DNA of 6,230 nt, from assembly GCA_007116765.1 (NCBI GenBank), contig SKHV01000442.1, positions 1 through 6,230 of the forward strand, given 5' to 3'. Of this stretch, positions 1 through 4,580 are shown piece after piece (within the stretch, counting starts at the first letter, position 1; every line of letters starts with the position of its first letter). The position numbers and the translations under genes are program-made. Under the pieces are notes generated by a model. The model saw only the letters and a list, made by a program, of their open reading frames with translations, was not told where the DNA came from and ran no database searches. The DNA comes from Prolixibacteraceae bacterium (GTDB lineage: Bacteria; Bacteroidota; Bacteroidia; Bacteroidales; Prolixibacteraceae).

Positions 1-20
1 AAAAAATAGTGCATTTATAT

Positions 21-51
21 TTGACAGAATCAAATATGTTTCATATATTTG
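21..51 (+). promoter_or_regulatory. Bacteroidota-type promoter upstream of the first repeat
   Basis: TTG (part of TTTG) at 21-23 is followed after 20 bases by TATATTTG at 44-51. This matches the known Bacteroidota primary sigma factor pattern, a -33 TTG/TTTG and a -7 TAnnTTTG. The predicted transcription start, several bases after the -7 box, falls near 57-60, which is where the 57-base repeat begins. A 7-base inverted repeat, CAAATAT at 31-37 and ATATTTG at 45-51, overlaps the -7 box and could be an operator. The promoter is read from sequence only. Confidence 0.7.
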
Positions 52-59
52 GGTATTGA

Positions 60-116
60 AACAAACAAGTAAAGAACCGGCGGCAACGGGTAACAGCGGC
101 TTACAATTATGAAAAC
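60..116 (+). repeat. 57-base direct repeat, copy 1 (leader-like)
   Basis: This copy matches 508-564 at 55 of 57 positions; the differences are at 69 (g/a) and 91 (t/c). It ends in ATGAAAAC and so contains a start codon at 109. Inside is a GC-rich core (77-100) in an otherwise AT-rich stretch, with a short internal repetition (GGCAAC then GGGTAAC). It begins about where transcription from the promoter at 21-51 should start, so it looks like a 5' untranslated leader. I find no strong hairpin in it. Its function is unknown. Confidence 0.95.
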
Positions 117-180
117 GGCTGGCGGTATGGTGTCGGTTTGTAGAGTAATAATTAATAATAACAATTTAAAATTAAAAAAA

Positions 181-432
181 ATGGAAGATTTTAAAATTAT
201 CAGAACAAACGAAGATTGGAAAAATGCAATCGAAGAGGGTTACACAACTTTAATAGGTGGTGTAGATTATAACAATTTAGGCGATGGTTATATCGCTTGT
301 ACTTGGGGAACTTTAGAAGAAGTTTTTGAAGAAGTTACAGGACATAAATACGATGAACAAGATGGAACTTTTGGTTCAGCAATGCCAATAACAGAAACTT
401 TAGGAAACGAAAATTTATTTGAAAATGACTAA
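181..432 (+). CDS. small hypothetical protein, about 83 residues
   Basis: I do not recognise this protein. From the ATG at 181 it reads 83 residues beginning MEDFKIIRTNEDW, with an acidic second half and no visible membrane segment, signal peptide or cysteine cluster. The open frame extends in frame to an ATG at 109, inside repeat copy 1, which would add 24 residues. I prefer 181 because the added part, including the run INNNN and then LKLKK, looks like translated leader, and because positions 147-180 are the A/T-rich stretch usual before Bacteroidota start codons. The ATG at 109 remains possible because gene 557-1450 does start at the equivalent point of repeat copy 2. The end overlaps a 21-codon frame at 425. 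It is the only sizeable gene between the two repeats. Confidence 0.6.
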   Translation: MEDFKIIRTNEDWKNAIEEGYTTLIGGVDYNNLGDGYIACTWGTLEEVFEEVTGHKYDEQDGTFGSAMPITETLGNENLFEND

Positions 433-490
433 AGAAGAAATAAAACAGCTTTTGAAGATAAATTTTTCAAAATTGAACGAAAGAAGGTAG
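425..490 (+). CDS. possible 21-residue peptide, overlapping the preceding stop
   Basis: A 21-codon frame starts at the ATG at 425 and shares 8 bases (ATGACTAA) with the end of the preceding gene, an arrangement typical of translational coupling. The peptide begins MTKEEIKQLLKINF, is rich in lysine and glutamate and could form one amphipathic helix. It may be a real tiny gene, the remnant of a longer one, or chance. No known family can be assigned. Confidence 0.25.
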   Translation: MTKEEIKQLLKINFSKLNERR

Positions 491-502
491 TGCGTTAATT
501 TG
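473..502 (+). promoter_or_regulatory. candidate Bacteroidota-type promoter upstream of the second repeat
   Basis: TTG at 473-475 is followed after 19 bases by TTAATTTG at 495-502, which matches TAnnTTTG at 5 of its 6 fixed positions. The predicted transcription start is near 508, the first base of repeat copy 2. This is the same arrangement as at the first repeat copy and raises confidence in both. An inverted repeat, GTTAA at 494-498 and TTAAC at 506-510, overlaps the box. Confidence 0.5.
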
Positions 503-507
503 CACTT

Positions 508-564
508 AACAAACAAATAAAGAACCGGCGGCAACGGGCAACAGCGGCTTACAATTATGAAAAC
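508..564 (+). repeat. 57-base direct repeat, copy 2 (leader-like)
   Basis: This is the second copy of the block at 60-116, offset by 448 bases, with 2 mismatches. Its core contains GGCAAC then GGGCAAC (530-542). Here the ATG inside the repeat (557) clearly serves as the start of a long open frame, so the repeat covers a 5' leader plus the first codons (MKT). Sequence on both sides diverges at once, which points to a conserved or mobile leader unit and not a gene duplication. Confidence 0.95.
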
Positions 565-1450
565 AACAGTATATCAATCAGTAGTCAGTAATTCTAAGAG
601 GTTTTTGAGCAACATCGAAAAACAATTACCAGGTGAAGTTCAAGATTTCTATTTAAGTTCTTTCTCAATGCGCAAAGCAAGCGGATACGGAAGCTATAAT
701 TATGTAATGGACGTATCAGTTAATGGCGAAAACATTACTCTTACAAAATTTACGCACGACAGCATGGACTACGATTACTACACCGACCTTGAGTATCAAT
801 CGCACAATTTTAACAACTGGGTAAAACGCAGAGTGATATGGATGCTCGAAGATGAAAAAATTAAAGAAGAAATAATCGAAATGACAAAAAATGAAAGCAT
901 GGTTATTGTAGAAAAAATAAATAATGGTGAGTACACCATCGAAACCCGCAGCGAATGCGGTTGTTCCATTTCTTGGGGGCTTAATGGCGAAGAATTAATC
1001 GCTGATGTATGCACCGATTGTTGCTGGATAGGCTACATATTGGTTGTCGATGGTGAAGATGTAGCCCAGCACGTATATGGCGAATCGTTTGAATGGTTAA
1101 TTGATATTGACCGCTTCACCGATGGCTTTGAAGATGCCGAAGAAAAAATAATCGATGAAATGAATATTGGAGATTTTACTTTTGATTCTGGCACGGTTCC
1201 AGAACATGAAGAAGCAGTAGAAAAATCACTAATTGAATTTCTCGAAGAAAAAGAAAGCGAAGGCTACAATCTGATGCGCGACAATTTAGATGGTTTTGCA
1301 AACCAATACACTTGTGTACTTGTTTCTTCAGATTCGATCGATGAAATCGACGAAGATTGGGACGAACTTACTCCAGAAGAATGGGCCTCAGAATTTTTGT
1401 ACAAAGGCGACGCTGCAACTCAGGCTTATAACTCATTCAAACTAATCTGA
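557..1450 (+). CDS. acidic hypothetical protein with clustered cysteines, 297 residues
   Basis: I cannot assign this protein to a family. It is soluble in character, with no signal peptide or membrane segment, and strongly acidic, especially from residue 160 to 280. Residues 1-100 contain a motif-like stretch SMRKASGYGSYNY (38-49) and many tyrosines. The centre holds C134-G-C136 and, 15 residues on, C152-T-D-C155-C156, which could bind a metal ion such as zinc; C253 stands alone. The C-terminal part (250-297) reads like a folded segment with SSDSIDEIDEDWDELTPEEW. The start at 557 lies in the repeated leader and no later Met gives a better start. Its stop overlaps the XRE gene by one base (TGATG), so the two are probably co-translated. 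An accessory phage function such as defence or counter-defence is possible but only a guess. Confidence 0.85.
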   Translation: MKTTVYQSVVSNSKRFLSNIEKQLPGEVQDFYLSSFSMRKASGYGSYNYVMDVSVNGENITLTKFTHDSMDYDYYTDLEYQSHNFNNWVKRRVIWMLEDEKIKEEIIEMTKNESMVIVEKINNGEYTIETRSECGCSISWGLNGEELIADVCTDCCWIGYILVVDGEDVAQHVYGESFEWLIDIDRFTDGFEDAEEKIIDEMNIGDFTFDSGTVPEHEEAVEKSLIEFLEEKESEGYNLMRDNLDGFANQYTCVLVSSDSIDEIDEDWDELTPEEWASEFLYKGDAATQAYNSFKLI

Positions 1451-1761
1451 TGAGCAGCAACCCTACCAAACAGAACCAGCAGCATTGGCCGCTGCTGGTT
1501 TTATTATTAAAACTTATTGCCGCCGAAAAAGGCATAAGTCAAGAAGAAATAGCCAACCGAACCGGCTACATGCGCCAAAACATTAACCGTGTTTTTTCGC
1601 TTCGATATTCGCCCAGGCTCGATGTTTTTCTAAATATAGCCCGTGCCATTGGGGTCAACTTTTTTGTTGAAGATAAAGAAGGCACTACCGAACTCAACAA
1701 ACTTTTTGAACAAGCCATGGACCAAATTGGCCGACGTCAAGATAAATTACCTAAAAATTAA
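1450..1761 (+). CDS. XRE/Cro-type helix-turn-helix regulator
   Basis: A 103-residue DNA-binding protein of the Cro/C1-type (XRE) helix-turn-helix family. The domain spans about residues 15-75: a leading helix (LLVLLLKLIAAEKG), the ISQEEIANRTGYMRQNINRVFS segment (29-50) carrying the turn and recognition helix, and SPRLDVFLNIARAIGV closing the fold. This is the family's normal order of helices. A short tail (76-103) follows, with no partner domain such as a peptidase. Family members usually bind short palindromes as dimers and repress or activate nearby promoters. The start overlaps the preceding stop by one base, and the ASCH gene follows after 4 bases. Palindromes at 31-51 and 2133-2153 are possible targets, but no evidence links them to this protein. 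Confidence 0.92.
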   Translation: MSSNPTKQNQQHWPLLVLLLKLIAAEKGISQEEIANRTGYMRQNINRVFSLRYSPRLDVFLNIARAIGVNFFVEDKEGTTELNKLFEQAMDQIGRRQDKLPKN

Positions 1762-1765
1762 ATAT

Positions 1766-2083
1766 ATGATAACAACCCGTTTAATTGTTAAAAAAGAATT
1801 TTTCGACCAGATTAAATCAGGTCAGAAAAAAGAAGAGTATCGCTCAGATTCGATGAAATATGCAAAGCAATTTGCAAATTGGTCGCAAAATGGTAAAGTT
1901 TTCGAAGGGTTCAAGCCTATCGATGCCGTCATTTTTCAAAATGGCTATACAAAAGAAAGCATTACCGTTTCGTGCGAGAAAATTGAACTAGTAGAATGGT
2001 GGAATAGTATTCCTGCAGGCTTCAAGAAAGGGCAAACATGTTATGTGTTAACCCTAGGTGAAATAATAGAAGCAGCTTTATAG
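1766..2083 (+). CDS. ASCH-domain protein (PUA-like fold)
   Basis: A 105-residue single-domain protein. The signature is the early segment FDQIKSGQKKEEYR (13-26), matching the ASCH pattern of a helix, then S/A-G-x-K-x-x-E-x-R. It is followed by strands around DAVIFQNGY (53-61), ITVSCEKIELV (66-76) and the closing strand TCYVLTLGEII (91-101). ASCH domains have a PUA-like fold and are thought to bind RNA or modified nucleosides; the E. coli member YqfB hydrolyses N4-acetylcytidine. Here K21, E24 and R26 line up with the signature, but activity cannot be inferred. The frame is open back to 1643, but the upstream part overlaps the XRE gene; the ATG at 1766, 4 bases after that stop, is the sensible start. 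The stop codon lies within the terminator hairpin. This is the last gene of the left operon. Confidence 0.88.
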   Translation: MITTRLIVKKEFFDQIKSGQKKEEYRSDSMKYAKQFANWSQNGKVFEGFKPIDAVIFQNGYTKESITVSCEKIELVEWWNSIPAGFKKGQTCYVLTLGEIIEAAL

Positions 2084-2095
2084 CTGCTTTTTTTT
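2070..2095 (+). terminator. intrinsic terminator of the left operon
   Basis: A perfect 8-base stem, AAGCAGCT (2070-2077) and AGCTGCTT (2082-2089), with loop TTAT is followed by a T-run reaching 2095. The stem includes the last two sense codons and the TAG stop of the ASCH gene, so a ribosome finishing that gene would sit over the hairpin. It should end transcription of the 557-2083 gene set. Confidence 0.9.
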
Positions 2096-2099
2096 GTCC

Positions 2100-2130
2100 T
2101 TTCGTTCGTTTTCAATGCTGCCTACATTTG
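2100..2130 (+). promoter_or_regulatory. candidate promoter for the leader of the packaging operon
   Basis: TACATTTG at 2123-2130 is a perfect match to the Bacteroidota -7 element TAnnTTTG. The -33 element is weak: TTTCG at 2100-2104 lies at about the right distance, with C where G is expected. Transcription would start near 2137. It stands between two intrinsic terminators, where a new promoter is needed to explain the second one. Confidence 0.5.
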
Positions 2131-2132
2131 TG

Positions 2133-2153
2133 TTTTAATTGTTTAACTTAAAA
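2133..2153 (+). promoter_or_regulatory. possible operator palindrome at the predicted start site
   Basis: TTTTAA at 2133-2138 and TTAAAA at 2148-2153 form an inverted repeat with a 9-base spacer, directly after the -7 box and over the predicted start of transcription. A repressor bound here would block the promoter. The sequence is AT-rich, so chance is a real alternative. Confidence 0.25.
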
Positions 2154-2162
2154 TCTCACGTT

Positions 2163-2231
2163 ATGGGCGAAACAACTACAGTGTATACGCAAACAGGAGG
2201 GAGCTATCAAGCCCCTCGTACACGTCGCTAA
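2163..2231 (+). CDS. possible 22-residue leader peptide
   Basis: A 22-codon frame starts at the ATG at 2163 and ends with TAA at 2229-2231, 6 bases before the terminator stem at 2238. The peptide begins MGETTTVYTQTGG, is rich in threonine and ends in a basic RTRR. It resembles no family I know. Its place between a promoter-like site and a terminator directly in front of an operon is that of an attenuator leader peptide: a ribosome halted at its stop codon would cover roughly the 5' arm of the terminator and could allow read-through. It may instead be a tiny stand-alone phage gene, or the transcript may act as a small RNA. Confidence 0.35.
   Translation: MGETTTVYTQTGGSYQAPRTRR
2181..2223 (+). 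other. bulged hairpin in the leader RNA
   Basis: The inner stem pairs GAGGG (2197-2201) and GCT (2203-2205) with AGC (2210-2212) and CCCTC (2213-2217), with A2202 bulged and loop ATCA: eight pairs in all. An outer stem can form between GTGTA plus C (2181-2185, 2188) and GTACAC (2218-2223). GAGGG can alternatively pair with CCCTT at 2241-2245, part of the terminator's 5' arm and loop, so the two structures could exclude each other. Found by eye; no energy calculation was made. Confidence 0.4.
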
Positions 2232-2237
2232 ATTAAT

Positions 2238-2262
2238 GCACCCTTAACCGGGTGCTTTTTTT
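2238..2262 (+). terminator. intrinsic terminator immediately before the packaging operon
   Basis: The stem GCACCC (2238-2243) and GGGTGC (2250-2255), GC-rich with loop TTAACC, is followed by seven T residues (2256-2262). Only 3 bases separate the T-run from the ATG at 2266. There is no space for a promoter between them, so the downstream genes should depend on read-through from upstream. Confidence 0.88.
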
Positions 2263-2265
2263 ACT

Positions 2266-2943
2266 ATGATCGAAAAAACGAACGACATATTACGCACAAT
2301 TGCAGCCGAAACAAACGAAATAGTTCTCTTTCATTCGGTTGCCGGCAAAGATAGTATTGCTTTGCTCGACCTTTGCGCCCCCTTTTTTAAGCGAATTGTA
2401 TGCTGCTTTATGTACACCGTGCCCAAATTGGGGCACATGAACCGCCATATTGCGTGGGCTAAAGCAACTTACCCCAATTGCGAATTCGTCGAAACCCCGC
2501 ACTATGCGCTATATCAGTTTATCAAAATCGGGTTTCTGGGCATTTCGCAAAACAAAAGCGTAAAGCTTATGCGGTTATCCAATATTGTGGAGCGTATATG
2601 CCTAAATACCGGAATCAAATGGTCGGTAGTTGGCTTCAAACAAAGCGACAGTATGAACCGCCGATTAATGCTCCGTACTTACGAGCTGAACGCCATCAAC
2701 CGAAAAACAAACATGTGCTACCCGCTTTCTGAGTGGACCAACAACGAGGTGTTGAAATACATCCAAATGCGAAAGCTTATTAAACCTATTGAGTACGGGC
2801 GCGGCCAAAGCCAGGGGCAAAACCCCGACGATATTGATTTTCTTCTGTGGTGTCGCGAGCACTACCCCGAAGATCTCGCCAGAATTTTTAACGTTTTTCC
2901 GTTAGCAAAAATTAAACTAGACGAATATGACCGAAGTAACTAA
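2266..2943 (+). CDS. PAPS-reductase-family (PP-loop) phage protein, IbrA-like
   Basis: A 225-residue member of the phosphoadenosine-phosphosulfate reductase/PP-loop ATP-pyrophosphatase fold. The PP-loop is at 24-30 (SVAGKDS) followed by IALLDL; most relatives have SGGKDS, so this is a variant keeping G27, K28, D29 and S30. GFKQSDSMNRR (123-133) matches the conserved G-x-K/R-x-x-D/E-S-x-x-R segment, and YPLSEWTNNEVLKYI (152-166) the PL-x-x-W-T-x-x-E/D-V segment. The catalytic ECG-type cysteine tail of true CysH is absent, so sulfate reduction is unlikely. Phage relatives paired with a ParB-like gene include IbrA of E. coli, which with IbrB alters prophage gene expression; DndC of DNA phosphorothioation has the same fold. 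The substrate is unknown. The start lies 3 bases after a terminator, and the end overlaps the ParB-like gene by 17 bases. Confidence 0.9.
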   Translation: MIEKTNDILRTIAAETNEIVLFHSVAGKDSIALLDLCAPFFKRIVCCFMYTVPKLGHMNRHIAWAKATYPNCEFVETPHYALYQFIKIGFLGISQNKSVKLMRLSNIVERICLNTGIKWSVVGFKQSDSMNRRLMLRTYELNAINRKTNMCYPLSEWTNNEVLKYIQMRKLIKPIEYGRGQSQGQNPDDIDFLLWCREHYPEDLARIFNVFPLAKIKLDEYDRSN

Positions 2944-3628
2944 GCATCAAAGCGAACAGCGTGTTTTTTGGCGTTCCGAAATTCACCCGGCACCCTACAA
3001 CCCGCGTACAATTTCCGATACGGCACTGGCCAACATACGCCGGAACATTAAAAAAATAGGCTTGTTGGGCGGCGTGGTGGTGAACCTTGCCACCATGAAC
3101 ATCGTTTCAGGCCACCAGCGTGTTACCGTGTTGGATCAGCTCCACAAATACAACCCTGATACCCACGAAAACGACTACCAATTTCGCTGCGAAACCATCG
3201 ATGTGGACGAGAAAACCGAAAAGGAACAAAACATCTTCATGAATTCGCACAACGCCCAGGGCGAATTCGACTGGGATAAAATGCAGCTCATTATCGAAGA
3301 TATTGACATTAAAGCAGCCGCACTCGATGATAGCGACCTGCGATTGATCGACATTAAGCTGCCCGAAGCCGACAAGGGCGACAACGATCAGATATTGACC
3401 GACATTGTAGCCTTTCAAAAGCCTTACGAGGAGCGAAAAGCGGCCATAAAGGAAGCCAAAGCAGCGCAACGCGAGAAAGCCGCTGAACGTTCGCAAACAT
3501 CGTACTTTGTTGTGCGATTCGATAGCGTCGAAAACAAAGAGTATTTTCTCGAACGCTTCGGTTACGATCCTTCCGATGAATACGTTCAGGGCGAATTGTT
3601 TTCCGACAAAATAGAGAGGGTGCAATAA
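2927..3628 (+). CDS. ParB-like N-terminal (ParB/sulfiredoxin fold) protein, IbrB-like
   Basis: A 233-residue protein whose first 110 residues form a ParB-like nuclease domain: IHPAPYNPR (19-27), a helix, GLLGGVVV (45-52), and the signature SGHQRV (61-66) in place of the common G-x-R-R box. EKEQNIFMNSHNAQGEFDWDKMQLI (98-122) follows, as in phage ParB-like proteins. Residues 166-190 are a charged, probably coiled helix (EERKAAIKEAKAAQREKAAE), then a small C-terminal segment with YFVVRFDS (193-200) and FGYDPSDEYV. No helix-turn-helix of true partition ParB is evident, and no ParA lies alongside, so plasmid-type partition is unlikely. ParB-fold domains bind nucleotides (CTP in ParB) and some nick DNA. 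The tight overlap with the PP-loop gene suggests one functional unit. Its stop overlaps the next gene by one base (TAATG). Confidence 0.9.
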   Translation: MTEVTKHQSEQRVFWRSEIHPAPYNPRTISDTALANIRRNIKKIGLLGGVVVNLATMNIVSGHQRVTVLDQLHKYNPDTHENDYQFRCETIDVDEKTEKEQNIFMNSHNAQGEFDWDKMQLIIEDIDIKAAALDDSDLRLIDIKLPEADKGDNDQILTDIVAFQKPYEERKAAIKEAKAAQREKAAERSQTSYFVVRFDSVENKEYFLERFGYDPSDEYVQGELFSDKIERVQ

Positions 3629-3924
3629 TGGAATACACAGCCGATTTTCTGCAACGTGTTAAGCAATTTGGCCTTATTGGCTGGGAGCTCGATAAAATAT
3701 TGAGCATACTCACCTTTTCGCCAACCGAACGGGCGCAATTTGTGGCCGATTTTGGCAACGAAGAAAGTATTGTGTACGCTATGTACCAAAATGGACTGAA
3801 CACCGGGCAATTCAACGTATCGGTGGCCGAATACAAAGCCAAAATGGCCGAGGCCGAAGGGATTCAATTGAAAAACGACCGTGAAAAACGGTATGCCGAA
3901 CTTGAACGTAAACTTTTTGGATAA
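3628..3924 (+). CDS. small hypothetical phage protein, 98 residues
   Basis: Not recognised. It is mostly helical by composition: DFLQRVKQFGLIGWELDKILSIL (6-28), FSPTERAQFVADFG (30-43), a middle part rich in N, Q and G (52-63), and a strongly charged C-terminal helix (66-96) that may be a coiled coil. There are no cysteines, signal or membrane segment. It overlaps both neighbours by one base (TAATG at each end), so it is almost certainly translated with the ParB-like gene and the probable small terminase. In this position it could be a DNA-binding helper of packaging, or even a small-terminase-like protein, but no motif proves this. Confidence 0.85.
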   Translation: MEYTADFLQRVKQFGLIGWELDKILSILTFSPTERAQFVADFGNEESIVYAMYQNGLNTGQFNVSVAEYKAKMAEAEGIQLKNDREKRYAELERKLFG

Positions 3925-4580
3925 TGGGACGACCATCACTCACCGAACTCGACAAGCTGCACCCCGATTTAATACAATCGTTCAGGGATACAGGTAAATC
4001 CGATGCAATACCGGCCTTCATTCAGCGGTACATTATTCACCTCGATAAGGCCGCCGAAATACACAACCATTGCAAGAACATGAACCGCGCCGCGCGTGAG
4101 CTCATGGTGGCTTTCCCCGAGGATAAAATGAGCTTCCGCACCGCAAAGTACCGTATCGAGGATGCAATCAACTACTTTCACCTAAACAGCACCGTAAAAC
4201 AGGCCGCTTGGTTCAACTTTTACGCCGATTACTTCGAAGACCTGGCCGAACTGGCACGGGCTGATAAACGCCTCGATGTGGCCGAGCGTTGCATGGACAA
4301 AGCCGCATCGTACCGGATGAAAGCCGCCGAACAGTCGCTCAACTCCGACGAAATACGACCCCACGTTAACGTTATCGACCCCTCGGCACCTGCACACTAT
4401 TTTGGGCTCGACGATGGCGTGGACATGCAAACCCTCTGGAAGAAAAAGAAAGAAGTGTTCGACGAAACCGAAGAGTTTGTGAAAAAACTCGACATTCGCG
4501 ACAAGCAAAAACGTGCCGTTATGCGCGAAGCTGCTTTAAACCTAAACATTGAGGACGTGGATTATGAAGACGAAGATTAA
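3924..4580 (+). CDS. terS: probable terminase small subunit
   Basis: A 218-residue protein directly before the large terminase, overlapping it by 17 bases. The role is inferred from position and general build, not from a clear motif. Residues 48-88 (HNHCKNMNRAARELMVAF to RIEDAINYFHL) look like a helical DNA-binding unit, with NMNRAARELM and FRTAKYRIEDAI as candidate turn-flanking helices. Residues 90-138 form long helices suited to oligomerisation (FEDLAELARADKRLDVAERC). The tail (165-218) is highly charged and ends in an acidic patch, DVDYEDED, as often seen where the small subunit contacts the large one. Small terminases bind the packaging site and regulate the motor. The alternative is an unrelated phage protein, with the 98-residue gene before it being the true small subunit. 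Confidence 0.6.
   Translation: MGRPSLTELDKLHPDLIQSFRDTGKSDAIPAFIQRYIIHLDKAAEIHNHCKNMNRAARELMVAFPEDKMSFRTAKYRIEDAINYFHLNSTVKQAAWFNFYADYFEDLAELARADKRLDVAERCMDKAASYRMKAAEQSLNSDEIRPHVNVIDPSAPAHYFGLDDGVDMQTLWKKKKEVFDETEEFVKKLDIRDKQKRAVMREAALNLNIEDVDYEDED

Noticed and set aside
60..564. The two 57-base repeats as attachment sites, a CRISPR array or insertion-sequence ends
   Set aside because: There are only two direct copies, with a gene between them, no spacer regularity, no transposase or integrase, and each copy sits in a promoter-leader position.
1643..1765. Upstream extension of the ASCH gene to an ATG at 1643
   Set aside because: It would overlap the XRE gene by over 100 bases, and the ASCH domain starts right after the ATG at 1766.
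2195..2200. AGGAGG as a Shine-Dalgarno site
   Set aside because: No ATG, GTG or TTG follows at a usable distance, and Bacteroidota rarely use such sites. It is better explained as part of the bulged hairpin.
2195..2231. preQ1-type riboswitch in the leader
   Set aside because: A short stem-loop followed by CTAA is faintly similar, but the A-rich tail and loop sequence are missing, and no queuosine gene follows.
3107..3842. Minus-strand open frames of 172 and 162 codons (3107-3625 and 3354-3842)
   Set aside because: They lie opposite the ParB-like gene and its neighbour, which have clear motifs and coupled junctions. The translations have no recognisable domain.
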